From positions 1 through 64,000 of the forward strand of contig CAVRDJ010000001.1 in NCBI GenBank assembly GCA_963719875.1: 64,000 bases of DNA, read 5' to 3'. The notes under the pieces are model-generated. The model searched no databases, was not told the DNA's origin, and was given only the letters and a program-made list of their open reading frames with translations. Positions 8,688 to 17,167 of this stretch are shown here, piece by piece. Position numbers and translations under genes: made by a program. Position 1 is the first letter of the stretch, and every line of letters starts with the position of its first letter. The DNA comes from Palsa-360 sp963719875 (GTDB lineage Bacteria; Acidobacteriota; Terriglobia; Acidiferrales; UBA7541).

Positions 8688-9227
8688 TCAGATCAGGCCG
8701 GTGGCCTTTCCTTGTTGCGGGTTGGTAATAATCTGGTCCATCAATCCAGCACTGACAAACTGCTTGCCCTGAAGCACAGCTTCCACAGCAACTAAGAGAT
8801 CGCTTGCGGCATTTGATTTAGCAATATAACCATTCGCTCCAGAACTGAGAGCACCTCGCACCACATCTTTAGATGATTCTAGGCTCAGGAAGATGATCTT
8901 GGACTTGGGGGCGAGCTTGCAGATTCGTTTGGCCGCTTCGATCCCATTCAGACTTGGGAGCCCGATGCCCAACAGTATCAAGTCCGGTTGCAGTTCTTCA
9001 GATTTCTGAACTGCTTCAAGTCCGTCTGAGGCCACGCCAACGATCCGCAAATCTTCTCTCCTTTCCAGGGTGGAACGTATAAAATGCCGAAACGGCTCAC
9101 TATCATCGACGACCAGAATCCGCACCTGTGAAACACTTTGCTTTTCTCCGATGCGGACGATACCCATAGTCACTTCGGAGTCTCCTAGGATTTGGCGCGC
9201 ATCCCTCGTGATGAGTGCCTTCTTCAT
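8688..9227 (-). CDS. Single-domain response regulator lacking the phospho-acceptor Asp
   Basis: 179 residues. The receiver domain starts at about residue 34 (VRILVVDDSEPFRHFIRSTL) and has the conserved DD acid pair and the Lys of GYIAKSN, but the phosphorylation-site Asp is Gly: DLILLGIGLP instead of DLILLDIGLP (codon GGC, one base from GAC). It ends with a short tail and has no DNA-binding domain. The natural start of such proteins is near VSQVRILVVDD; the 30 extra residues start MKKALIT and come, together with the ribosome site GGAGAGGAC and the upstream promoter, from an MxKDx-type gene into which this gene appears to be inserted. Possibly a phosphorylation-independent regulator or a gene losing function. 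Confidence 0.75.
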   Translation of the reverse strand: MKKALITRDARQILGDSEVTMGIVRIGEKQSVSQVRILVVDDSEPFRHFIRSTLERREDLRIVGVASDGLEAVQKSEELQPDLILLGIGLPSLNGIEAAKRICKLAPKSKIIFLSLESSKDVVRGALSSGANGYIAKSNAASDLLVAVEAVLQGKQFVSAGLMDQIITNPQQGKATGLI

Positions 9228-9289
9228 GTCCTCTCCTTGTCCGATCGGAATAGTTTACAGACCGCGCACGTGGCCTCGGTGGCGCTTCT

Positions 9290-9315
9290 GATACGTAAAT
9301 CCGATCAATGTTACG
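9290..9315 (-). promoter_or_regulatory. ECF-type promoter before the response regulator
   Basis: CGTAAC, 15 bases, GTATC on the minus strand. The surrounding 150 bases align with the upstream region of the MxKDx gene (promoter at 13878-13903). Confidence 0.55.
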
Positions 9316-9400
9316 GGCGGCGAGGTGATTGCGGAGGACGTGCTGCAATCAGGAATTTGCAGCTCCACTGGGAAATCCGCCGGATCAACCGCACGTCTGA

Positions 9401-9445
9401 AAGAAAAACGGCCGGTGCGAGGGCTCAATCCCTTCGCACCGGCCG
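9401..9445 (-). terminator. Rho-independent terminator of the TonB receptor gene
   Basis: A hairpin of about 15 base pairs (CGGCCGGTGCGAGGG against its complement, one bulge, loop CTCAAT) at 9409-9445 is followed on the minus strand by TTTTTCTT. It sits directly after the receptor's stop codon. Confidence 0.85.
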
Positions 9446-9466
9446 GATGGATCTGGTCGCAACAGG

Positions 9467-12400
9467 CTAGAAGGTTACCTTCACACCAACTTGCAAGTCA
9501 CGTGCAGCGCCTGAACCGATGACTGGGTTCCCGGCATTGACGTCGGGAGTTCCAACTGTTCCGCCAAACTGATTGGGGGAAGAGGGGTCATTCTGTCCGC
9601 CGCTCGTATTGGCAGATGCGCCGTACGGATTGGCGAAGATGGGATGGTTGAATAGATTGAACAACTCGGCCCGCAACTGGATTCCATACTGCTCCCGTAT
9701 CTTAAAGTTCTTGAATACGGAGAAATCCACGTTCTTAAAGCCCGAGTCCCGGAAGATGTTCCGGCCCAGAGTCCCAAATGTTCCAAGAGTTTGGGGAGCT
9801 AGGACCGAATTTCCGGAGACAAAGCACCCGCCGGCTGCAAGCGTTCTCGGATCGGGGGCCACGGCGGCGCATTTTGCCGCGAGTGAACTGGGAAGGGTGG
9901 TGAGGACGTTGCCGCCAGACTGGCTGGCTGCTTGAGTGCAACTGGCACCACTTGAGTTGAGAGTTCCGTCGGTGTTAACAGAAAAACCGGAGCAGTAAGG
10001 GATGCTGAAATTACTGCCCTTGAAATCGGAGGGGTTTCCGAAGAAATCCCACCGATCGGCAGTATCTCCGGTTCCGCTGAAGCCAGTGACTCCTCGACTA
10101 TTGTAGTCGTTAACGATCCACGGCTGTCCGCTCTGAAGGGTCACGATCCCGTTGACCTGCCAGCCTTCCAGCAATTGGGCAAAGCCCTTGATTCCTGGAA
10201 TATTGTAAGTCGTGGTGAACGTGAAATGGTGCCGAACATCGAAATCGGCGTTGCCGTATTCCGCTCCGGGATTGGCGCTGTTTTGGGGAATCAGCCCGAA
10301 ACGATTCAGGGAACCGTTGTCGAGGCTGTGAGCGAACGTGTACCCGGCGATGAAAGACACCCCGTGAGACAACCGCTTGGTCAGTGTTACCTGCAAGCTG
10401 TTGTAGTTGGAACGGACATCGTTTGTCTGTTCGTTGATGTAACCGAAATACGGAAATTTCGAGAAATATGGAGCGCCCTCAAACGCGGCCTGCTGATTGA
10501 ATTTAGTTAAGGGACCGGATTTGCACGCATCGGCCAACTGTGCCGCCGTTAGGGTGCCTAGACAAAATCCGGCGCCTGGGTTTGGTTGATTAATGTCGCT
10601 AAAGCCGGTCAGTCTTGCGCCATGGGTGCCCACATAACCAACCTCCAAAGAGAGGTCGTTCCCGAAGGAGTGCTGGATACCCAAGCTGTAGTTGATGACG
10701 TAAGGGGTTTGAAGATTCGGGTCCACCGCCAAGAGACTGCACTGGCTTGGATCCGAACCTCGGCCGTCGCCGCATTGGATGCCACCCGAAGAGCTGCCGG
10801 GAAACACCACATGATTCCAATCGAAATTGGAGGGCGTCGGATTGGAAGCTCCGAGCGCGATATTGCCGTTGCCGGAGGTGGTAACGCCATTCACCACAAA
10901 TTGTGCTCCAGTCGGGTTGGCGTTGAGGCTAACAGCAGAGTTGTTCTGCAACGCATTCTGGCTGATCCATTCGACTGCGCTGAACGATGAGTAGATGATG
11001 CTGAATCCGCCCCGGACTACGGTCGTCCCTTTGCCGGTGACGTCATAGGCGAAGCCCAAGCGCGGCGAGAAGTCCTTGGTTTCCGGCTTCCACAGCGAAC
11101 TGACTCCCGGTGAACCCTGCTGAACGAGTCCAGTCGGTGAATTGGGATCGAAGTTGGCCCAAAGATTGTTGGCCTCCTTGAGCGGTGCATTGTAGGTGTA
11201 GCGGAGGCCCAGATTGAACGTAAATCTCGGGGCAATGCGCCAGTCATCCTGAACGAATCCCGAGTTCGAAGTCCAGATCACTTTGCGCGTCGCGTCACCT
11301 GTAAGAATTCTTCCGCCTGATGGATTGCCGTCGAAGAAGTCCTCAAGTGCCGTGGAGCCAGGAACAGTTGTAACTCCGTTTACCACAACACTGGGAAACG
11401 TAACTCCGCCCGAGAAATTAATCCGGCCCCGGCCATTATCTGGAACATTGGCATCGGCCTCGATGTGGGCATATTCCCAGCCAAACTTCAGCGTGTGCTT
11501 GCCCGCCAGATACGACACGCTTTCTTGAGCGTCGTAGTACGGGTTGGGAGTGTTGGATTGGGGACGGTTGTGCTGAGTGCCAAACTGAGTAAAGTTGCCG
11601 ATGTTAATGTCCGGAAGCCCTGCCACGCCTGCGCCCGTATTAAAGCCAGGCACCGTGACTCCTGCGTCGTTGTTCGCTTGAACGAGACCCCAGCGGTTGT
11701 AGCCAAATCGTACTTCATTTACCAGGTTGGAATTCGGGGTATAGTCCCAAGTTCCAGACACTGTATACGCTTTGATCAGAAAATCGTCGGTGAAGACCTT
11801 ATTGATGAAAGCATGATCTTCTCCACTTCCGACGTAGTTGCCGATAATTGTTTCGCCATGGAGACTGTTCTTGTCGTTGATGTGGGCGTCAATCTTACCT
11901 ACCCCGTTGTAACTCAAATTGCTGTTTGGGAAGGTGCTGATAAATGTCCCGTCCGGCGACACTGGAAATAAGCCGCCCGCGCAGGAATACGACCCTACAG
12001 TTGACGGGGTTCCTGTGCAACCTGCCAAATTAAGGCTCGGCGTGCTCAGACAATTAGCGGTTACCGTGGATGAGCACAGTTGTGTAGCTCCGCGCTGCTG
12101 CAGCGCATTGATGGCCGCGGCAAAGTTATTCGTTACGTCTCCGTTAGAAATTCCGGTTTCGGGAACTCCGTTCGAAGTTAGGGCGTTGCCAATCAAGTCG
12201 TTCTGGCCTTCAAAGGCGCCGAAGAAGAAGACTTTGTCCTTCTTGATCGGGCCTCCCACCGTGGCACCGTATTGTTTCAATTGGGTTGGCAGTTTGTCGC
12301 AAAGGGTAAGTGCTCCCAGTACGCAGCTTCCTCCGGACGGCGCGGGGTTGAAATAGTTGCGTGCATCCCAGGCAGCGCTGCGGTAAAACCCGTACGCTGA

Positions 12401-13213
12401 TCCGTGAATTTGGTTGGTCCCTGATTTGAGTCCCACATTCACCACGGCACCGGGCTTCCAGCCGTATTCGGCCTTGGGGTTTTCCTCGAGATTGAATTCC
12501 TGAATAGCGTCAATTGGCAAGATGGTTGCCGCATCGGTGATCGGACTCGGTGAGCCGGCGATAGGGCGGAAGTCATAGAATTCGGTATTGATGACGCCTT
12601 CGACCAGCCAGGCAGATTCATCGGGACGGACGCCGTTGCTGCTTTGCGTCCAGGGTCCGCCGCCAGGCTGGAGATACACGCCTGGTCGCAGGCCCAACAG
12701 GTTTTGGTAGTTGCGGCCATTCAAGGGCAAATCGTTGATTTCCGCGTTGTTAAGCGTTCCGCCCAAGGTGGCGTTGGTGGTCTCCACCAGAGGGGGGGCT
12801 TCGTTGACCGTGACGGTCTGGTCTTGCGAGCCGGGCAAAACCGTCAAGTCGACTCGAATTTCCTGGCCTACTTCAATGGTAATGTTCGGCCGCTCCAGCT
12901 TCTCGAACCCTTTGGCCTCGGCGCGAACTGTATAGTTGCCCGGAGTCAGGTTAGGAGCGTTATAGAGTCCTGCATCGTCCGTGGTCAAAGCTCGGGAAAT
13001 ACCCCTCGCTGTGTCAATGACGGTTACCGTGGCACCCGCTACGACGCCGCCACTTTGATCCGTGACGGTTCCGAGAATCCGGCCGTTGCTGCCTTGTGAG
13101 AAGACCGGAAGACAACTTAATAAGAGGACAGCAATCACGCCACCCAACAATTGCGCGGTATTCCTGCCCCATCCACTCCGACGTATTTCACAGATTGATG
13201 CTACTGAATTCAT
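9467..13213 (-). CDS. Oar-type TonB-dependent receptor with carboxypeptidase-regulatory domain
   Basis: 1248 residues. A signal peptide (to about residue 40) is followed by a carboxypeptidase-regulatory beta-sandwich at about 43-130 (GRILGTVTDQSGGVVAGATV, NLTPGNYTVRAEAKGF), a plug with the usual acidobacterial motif LPLNGRNYQNLLGLRPGV and AEYGWKPGAVVNVGLKSGTN, and a long beta-barrel ending in DLQVGVKVTF with a C-terminal aromatic residue. Such outer-membrane proteins import large or scarce substrates with TonB energy, or act in protein export and adhesion (Oar of Myxococcus); no substrate can be inferred. It stands alone, with a strong terminator behind it. Confidence 0.92.
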   Translation of the reverse strand: MNSVASICEIRRSGWGRNTAQLLGGVIAVLLLSCLPVFSQGSNGRILGTVTDQSGGVVAGATVTVIDTARGISRALTTDDAGLYNAPNLTPGNYTVRAEAKGFEKLERPNITIEVGQEIRVDLTVLPGSQDQTVTVNEAPPLVETTNATLGGTLNNAEINDLPLNGRNYQNLLGLRPGVYLQPGGGPWTQSSNGVRPDESAWLVEGVINTEFYDFRPIAGSPSPITDAATILPIDAIQEFNLEENPKAEYGWKPGAVVNVGLKSGTNQIHGSAYGFYRSAAWDARNYFNPAPSGGSCVLGALTLCDKLPTQLKQYGATVGGPIKKDKVFFFGAFEGQNDLIGNALTSNGVPETGISNGDVTNNFAAAINALQQRGATQLCSSTVTANCLSTPSLNLAGCTGTPSTVGSYSCAGGLFPVSPDGTFISTFPNSNLSYNGVGKIDAHINDKNSLHGETIIGNYVGSGEDHAFINKVFTDDFLIKAYTVSGTWDYTPNSNLVNEVRFGYNRWGLVQANNDAGVTVPGFNTGAGVAGLPDINIGNFTQFGTQHNRPQSNTPNPYYDAQESVSYLAGKHTLKFGWEYAHIEADANVPDNGRGRINFSGGVTFPSVVVNGVTTVPGSTALEDFFDGNPSGGRILTGDATRKVIWTSNSGFVQDDWRIAPRFTFNLGLRYTYNAPLKEANNLWANFDPNSPTGLVQQGSPGVSSLWKPETKDFSPRLGFAYDVTGKGTTVVRGGFSIIYSSFSAVEWISQNALQNNSAVSLNANPTGAQFVVNGVTTSGNGNIALGASNPTPSNFDWNHVVFPGSSSGGIQCGDGRGSDPSQCSLLAVDPNLQTPYVINYSLGIQHSFGNDLSLEVGYVGTHGARLTGFSDINQPNPGAGFCLGTLTAAQLADACKSGPLTKFNQQAAFEGAPYFSKFPYFGYINEQTNDVRSNYNSLQVTLTKRLSHGVSFIAGYTFAHSLDNGSLNRFGLIPQNSANPGAEYGNADFDVRHHFTFTTTYNIPGIKGFAQLLEGWQVNGIVTLQSGQPWIVNDYNSRGVTGFSGTGDTADRWDFFGNPSDFKGSNFSIPYCSGFSVNTDGTLNSSGASCTQAASQSGGNVLTTLPSSLAAKCAAVAPDPRTLAAGGCFVSGNSVLAPQTLGTFGTLGRNIFRDSGFKNVDFSVFKNFKIREQYGIQLRAELFNLFNHPIFANPYGASANTSGGQNDPSSPNQFGGTVGTPDVNAGNPVIGSGAARDLQVGVKVTF

Positions 13214-13527
13214 ATGTGGACCTCCCTGTCCAAGACATTAGTCCAATGAATCTTTTCTCAATCTGGCCCCGTACCTCACCGGTGTTCTAGTTCCCTCCTC
13301 TGCAGCCAATGGAAAAACAAAAAATGAGCTTTGGCGTTTCCGATTTGCGGCTCCGCGAATTCCGACGCGGTCCGCTGCGACGTCCTGATTGTTCGGGATG
13401 AGAAAAGCAAATAGCCCTGGCACACACCCCCGCACAGCGGCCCCGAATGGACCACGCTGATCGCCGCTCTACTGAATCGCCGACCAGCTTCAACAGATAC
13501 TTTCAAGGTTGGATAAGCGGGCTAGCT
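13214..13527. other. Intergenic region upstream of the TonB receptor
   Basis: About 310 bases between the receptor start and the MxKDx gene stop. It contains the receptor's ribosome site (GGGAGGTCC) and otherwise only short frames; no sigma-54 or ECF-type pattern was found. Confidence 0.4.
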
Positions 13528-13815
13528 CTAGTTCTTGGGAGCGTCCTTCGACATGTCGTCGTGCTTCATGCCATCGTCTTTCTTCATGGCGTCGTCCTTC
13601 TTCATGGCGTCTTTCTTCATCTTTTTCTTGGATTTGCTGTCTTTCGCCATGCTGTCCTTGCTCATGTCGTCGTGCTTCATGCCATCGTCTTTCTTCATGG
13701 CGTCGTCCTTTTTCATCTGGTCTTGCTGGGCCTGGTCCTGCCGCAGTGAAGCAAAGCTCGGTATGGCCAGTCCCATGAAACATAGTGCAAACCCCGTGAT
13801 GAGTAGTTTTTTCAT
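13528..13815 (-). CDS. Secreted MxKDx pentapeptide-repeat protein
   Basis: 95 residues from the ATG at 13815, preceded by GGAGAAGAC. A signal peptide (about 1-23, ending SFAS) is followed by a highly charged, low-complexity chain of units such as MKKDD, MKKDG, MKHDD and MSKDS. Residues 34-54 and 71-91 are the same block, encoded by an exact 48-base direct repeat (13552-13599 and 13663-13710). This fits the MxKDx-repeat family; its role is unknown, with cation or metal binding in the periplasm a guess from the Asp/His/Met content. An ECF-type promoter lies upstream. A broken second copy flanks the response regulator gene at 8688. Confidence 0.85.
   Translation of the reverse strand: MKKLLITGFALCFMGLAIPSFASLRQDQAQQDQMKKDDAMKKDDGMKHDDMSKDSMAKDSKSKKKMKKDAMKKDDAMKKDDGMKHDDMSKDAPKN
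13552..13710. repeat. Exact 48-base direct repeat inside the MxKDx gene
   Basis: 13552-13599 and 13663-13710 are identical and in frame (111 bases apart, 37 codons). A sign of recent internal duplication and a likely site for length variation. Confidence 0.9.
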
Positions 13816-13877
13816 GTCTTCTCCTTGTCCGATCGAATAGTCCGCAGACCGCTTATGCGGTCTCGACATGTTCTTCT

Positions 13878-13903
13878 GATACGCAAGGCCAATGAAAGTT
13901 ACA
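13878..13903 (-). promoter_or_regulatory. ECF-type promoter of the MxKDx gene
   Basis: TGTAAC, 15 bases, GTATC on the minus strand, 63 bases before the ATG. Confidence 0.65.
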
Positions 13904-14052
13904 AACCGACGAAAGAATGGCGGATTACGTCCTGCAACGTGAAATTTGCCCGTTCGCAGTGGCCTGCACTCGAATTGACATGAAGCCAATGACAAACCGG
14001 ATACTCGGGACGCGCGGGAGGTGCGATTTGTAAATATCGCTAAATGAGCTGC

Positions 14053-14078
14053 TGAATCTTTTGAACGGTTTGCGTATC
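14053..14078 (+). promoter_or_regulatory. ECF-type promoter before the Cys-pair protein
   Basis: TGAATC, 15 bases, GTATC, 27 bases before the ATG at 14105 and divergent from the MxKDx promoter. Confidence 0.55.
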
Positions 14079-14104
14079 TGATGTTGGTAGCGTTCGAGTC
14101 AATG

Positions 14105-14440
14105 CATCAGTGGAGGATCGTCACGTTTTCGAATTGTGCAAACCCGGAGTGCGCGGCTTCTTTTGACGATTATCGAAAGGGGCGTTTGTTCCGCTTTCGG
14201 CAAAGTCATCTGGAAGGCAAAGCGCCTGCAAACATGCACTCCGTGCGGCACTTCTGGCTTTGCAACCGGTGCTCTGAAACTTACACACTTGAGTACCCGA
14301 GGGGCCAGCTTATGCTGATGATTCGCGGCCACAACGGGCGCTCCGATGGAAATCGGAACTCGTTTTTTGAGGACGGCTTGGAGTCGAATCAGATATCTGT
14401 CCTTTGCGAAATGCCGCATGTAAAGGACTCGCCCGATTAG
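14105..14440 (+). CDS. Small protein with two Cys pairs (zinc-ribbon-like), unknown function
   Basis: 111 residues from the ATG at 14105 (MHQWRIVTFSN); an upstream ATG at 14081 adds eight residues that look non-coding and would overlap the promoter start. Two knuckles are visible, NCANPEC near the start and LCNRC at about residue 58, as in a zinc ribbon that would bind one metal ion. The C-terminal part is polar. I do not recognise a named family, although the pattern HFWLCNRCSETYTLEY looks conserved. It lies between the MxKDx gene and an ECF sigma gene. Confidence 0.7.
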   Translation, partial: HQWRIVTFSNCANPECAASFDDYRKGRLFRFRQSHLEGKAPANMHSVRHFWLCNRCSETYTLEYPRGQLMLMIRGHNGRSDGNRNSFFEDGLESNQISVLCEMPHVKDSPD

Positions 14441-14495
14441 AGAGCTTGGTGCACGATCAAGACCGGTCGAGCTAGTCAGGCACAGACGAGAAGAC

Positions 14496-15140
14496 ATGGG
14501 TGCAAGTACACCGCATTTCGAACCAACGGAAGCCGAGCTAATTCAGCGAGCGTGTCAGGGCGACAAAGAAGCCTTCTACAACCTGGTCCGCCCGTGTGAG
14601 CGGGCGGTCTATACTGCTGCAATGTCGATCCTCAAGAATCCCGAGGATGCCGAGGATGTCGCACAGGAAGCTGTGCTAAAGGCGCTTTCGCACCTGGCGG
14701 ACTTTCGAGCGGAGGCCAAGTTCAGCACTTGGCTCATTCAGATCACCATTAACGAAGCGCTGCTGAAGTTGAGAAAGGCTCGCCGTCATCTATATGAATC
14801 CGTCGATGAGCCGCGGTCGGATGAGGACGGTGAGTACTTTCCGAAGGACTTCGCCGACTGGCGCGAGATACCTTCTGAATCGCTCCAACGGATGGAGCTG
14901 AGAGAAGGACTAAACCGCGCTATCGCTTCTCTATCACTTAAGTACAGGGAAGTGCTTATACTGAGGGACGTCCAACAACTGAGAATCGAAGAAGTGTCTC
15001 GGATTCTTGGGATCACCGCGGGGAGCGTGAAAACCCGTCTCTTGCGGGCTCGCCTGCAAATGCGAGAAGCGCTAGCTCCTGGGATAGACGGCAGCTGGAG
15101 CATGGGCAAGCCGGGATATCAAAAGGTACGGCCGTGGTAG
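14496..15140 (+). CDS. RNA polymerase sigma factor, ECF subfamily
   Basis: 214 residues. Region 2 at about 25-90 (EDAEDVAQEAVLKALSHL, FSTWLIQITIN) and region 4 at about 145-195 (LSLKYREVLILRDVQQLRIEEVSRILGITAGSVKTRLLRAR). The DFADWREIPSESLQRMEL linker is shared with the factor at 7116, marking close paralogues that may recognise similar promoters. An anti-sigma gene follows after 48 bases. Confidence 0.93.
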   Translation: MGASTPHFEPTEAELIQRACQGDKEAFYNLVRPCERAVYTAAMSILKNPEDAEDVAQEAVLKALSHLADFRAEAKFSTWLIQITINEALLKLRKARRHLYESVDEPRSDEDGEYFPKDFADWREIPSESLQRMELREGLNRAIASLSLKYREVLILRDVQQLRIEEVSRILGITAGSVKTRLLRARLQMREALAPGIDGSWSMGKPGYQKVRPW

Positions 15141-15188
15141 GAATCGGCGGGCTAAGAGTTTGAAACAAATTGGTAACTGGTGCATCGC

Positions 15189-15425
15189 ATGAGAGTGATT
15201 GAAATCAGCTGCTTAGAGGTCTGGCGAGAGATCTCCAATTACATTGACGACGACGTCGATGCCGAATTGCGCGCGAGGATGGAGGCTCACTTCAAAGTGT
15301 GCGCCCACTGCAAGGCCGTTCTCGATGGAACGAGGAATGTTGTGAAGCTAATAGGGGACGGCGTTGAATATCAAATGCCTGACGGTTTCAGCCAGCGGCT
15401 TTACGATAGGATTAAGAATGCATAG
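15189..15425 (+). CDS. Short soluble zinc-finger anti-sigma factor
   Basis: 78 residues from ATG 15189 (a GTG at 15180 is also in frame). It is only the ZAS domain, with the ligands in HFKVCAHC and the same opening (VWREISNYIDDD) as the protein at 7799, but with no membrane span or sensor domain. It probably binds the ECF factor encoded just before it and would respond to cytoplasmic redox state or zinc (inference). Confidence 0.85.
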   Translation: MRVIEISCLEVWREISNYIDDDVDAELRARMEAHFKVCAHCKAVLDGTRNVVKLIGDGVEYQMPDGFSQRLYDRIKNA

Positions 15426-15464
15426 GAAATGCGCGATTTAGTTAGCTGCATCACCCGTCGTCTT

Positions 15465-15941
15465 CTAGGATCCCATCGATCCTCCGCCGGTTTCAGATCG
15501 TTCCTCACTGAGGAACCAATGGCTGACCTGACCCAACCGTTCCTCAGGAACGTCCAGGTTGTTGATGAAGAAACAAATCTTCCAATCGCCGGATGAGTTT
15601 TTCTTCCACAATTCAAGATACCGATGCCTTTTGCGGATCGTCTTTCCCGCGTTCTTGGGAGTAAGAGTGAACTCGTGCCAGCCAAAATCGTACGCAGTAT
15701 TGCCGAAAACAGCAATCTCGCCGACGATAACCGCTAGTCTTACTGAAAACTCCGCGAACAACTTAGTCGAATTTTCGCGAAGTCCTTCCCTAGCGGCCCC
15801 ATCAGAGCGGGTTGGTCCCCCCTCGGACATATCCATAATGTTTTCTTCCCCGAAGACGGAGAGTAGCTGGTCCACATCTCCACAGTTGTAGGCTTCTCGA
15901 AATTCGGTCTTTGCAACGTTGATACGGTAGACATCGTCCAT
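15465..15941 (-). CDS. SnoaL/DUF4440-like (NTF2 fold) protein
   Basis: 158 residues. The opening INVAKTEFREAYNCGDVDQLLSVF, the acid-rich loop, AYDFGWHEFTL and the final RHRYLELWKKNSSGDWKICFFINN follow the NTF2-like cone fold of SgcJ/EcaC and DUF4440 proteins. These act as small enzymes or ligand-binding domains; no catalytic role can be assigned. It stands alone, convergent with the anti-sigma gene. Confidence 0.8.
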   Translation of the reverse strand: MDDVYRINVAKTEFREAYNCGDVDQLLSVFGEENIMDMSEGGPTRSDGAAREGLRENSTKLFAEFSVRLAVIVGEIAVFGNTAYDFGWHEFTLTPKNAGKTIRKRHRYLELWKKNSSGDWKICFFINNLDVPEERLGQVSHWFLSEERSETGGGSMGS

Positions 15942-16373
15942 CCTCGTCGGCCTCCATCAAGCGTCCTCGTTGAGGACCCATTTTAAGCATGGATAGTATT
16001 CACACTTCGAGTACAACGCAAGAGGAGGGCGGTGATGCCAAGCTTTACGAGGAGTGCTGGACCCGCGAATGTCTCCGTCTCGGATGGAACCTCGAGGGAA
16101 AGACCGCTGGATCACGATCCTTAACCACTGATTCGCGACCGCTGGCATAGCGGAGCACCCTGAAGTACATCTTTGAGGACGCTGCAAGGATGTAACATTC
16201 CTTACAATCGAAATTGGTCTTGAAACCTTTTCTCTGATTGACTATCGAACTAACATGAGAAAGCGAGCCAAATCCGTTTTGGCGCCGCTCGCGGCCACGA
16301 TTGCCATCTTCACCGAAAATTCGATGGCAATCGCAGCGACCGCGCGGGGTTAGCGGACGTAAGCGCTACCAAT
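15942..16373. other. Intergenic region with one ECF-type promoter and a very short frame
   Basis: About 430 bases. TGAAACCTTTT at 16221 and CTATC at 16242 form an ECF-type promoter on the plus strand; a 32-codon frame from 16255 to 16353 (MRKRAKSVLAPLAATIAIF...) follows and resembles a signal peptide, perhaps the remains of a secreted protein gene. Nothing else is recognisable. Confidence 0.45.
16221..16246 (+). promoter_or_regulatory. ECF-type promoter with no intact gene downstream
   Basis: TGAAAC, 15 bases, CTATC; the sequence TTGAAACCTTTTC and ACTATCGAA is nearly the same as at 20387 and 36131. It is followed only by the 32-codon frame at 16255. Confidence 0.6.
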
Positions 16374-16700
16374 CTAGCCGAAGGTGAATGTCTCCCCCTC
16401 AGCGATCAAGATCAATGGAGTTCCACCGGTCGAGATCTTGGCAGCGTGCGCCAGGGTCTCCTGTGCACCCAGGGTCGCTGCGCACGCCTCCAAGGCTGAT
16501 TGTGAAGGAAAATGGACCTCTACGATTCTGTAGAAAGGCGGTACGCCTTGGGGAGAACCCAAAATCTTGGTGGCCACGATCTTTGTCTTTCCGGACAGTC
16601 TCTCAACTGCCATTGGAACATGTTCCGTCAAGTAAATATTTTCGAAAGACTCAATATCCTTCGGACGGGGATAGATTACGACAAGCTTCGCTTCAGGCAC
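16374..16700 (-). CDS. EthD-family protein
   Basis: 108 residues from GTG 16700 with AGGAGGAACAA upstream. KLVVIYPRPKDIESFENIYLTEHVPMAVERL followed by PPFYRIVEVHFPSQSALEACA and a small C-terminal strand fits the EthD ferredoxin-like alpha/beta fold. Members are small dimeric proteins linked to ether or hydrocarbon breakdown or of unknown role. Confidence 0.85.
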   Translation of the reverse strand: MPEAKLVVIYPRPKDIESFENIYLTEHVPMAVERLSGKTKIVATKILGSPQGVPPFYRIVEVHFPSQSALEACAATLGAQETLAHAAKISTGGTPLILIAEGETFTFG

Positions 16701-16804
16701 TTGTTCCTCCTATTTTCGCGATTACTCTGCACTCGAAACTTATTAGGCATGCCCAGCCTGCATAAACATCCTACCCGAGTGGTGCGTTCCAGAGTAGGGT
16801 ACCT

Positions 16805-17023
16805 TTAGGCTGACAGATGCTTCGCCGCCAGCTCTCGTTCTGCCTGTAGCCAGTCATCCAGGTCTCGACCGTGTGCGCAACCTCTCTCGAGGTGTAATTC
16901 ATATGCTCGCAGCCGGATTTCCTCCAGACTTGCAGCGTTTGCGAGCTGCACTTGCGTTTTCTCAGATTCGACCGCCTCGTGCTTAGTGTCTCCCATACCT
17001 GCCGCTACGGCTTTTGATTTCAT
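16805..17023 (-). CDS. DUF2934 domain protein
   Basis: 72 residues with GAGGGGGT as ribosome site. The C-terminal half (about 33-70) holds the signature IRLRAYELHLERG, DLDDWLQAEREL. DUF2934 proteins are small, common in Acidobacteriota and Proteobacteria, and of unknown function. A second one is at 57889. Confidence 0.85.
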   Translation of the reverse strand: MKSKAVAAGMGDTKHEAVESEKTQVQLANAASLEEIRLRAYELHLERGCAHGRDLDDWLQAERELAAKHLSA

Positions 17024-17167
17024 ATCTTGTGTACCCCCTCTGAATTCGTCCTAACGATATTCTTCTAGCTCTTACCGCATGCCGAGCGATCGGCCGAACA
17101 CTGCGAGTTTCACACCCTGCATTAATTCAGCCCTTTCACTTGAAACAATCGATTGACAAGCACGTGG

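Noticed and set aside
13552..13710. Regular repeats suggesting a CRISPR array
   Set aside because: The repeats are in-frame codons of the MxKDx protein, too few and too close, without unique spacers.
15161..15186. TGAAAC-N15-GCATC before the short anti-sigma gene
   Set aside because: The -10 part would lie almost on the start codon and the gene is downstream of its sigma gene; probably chance.
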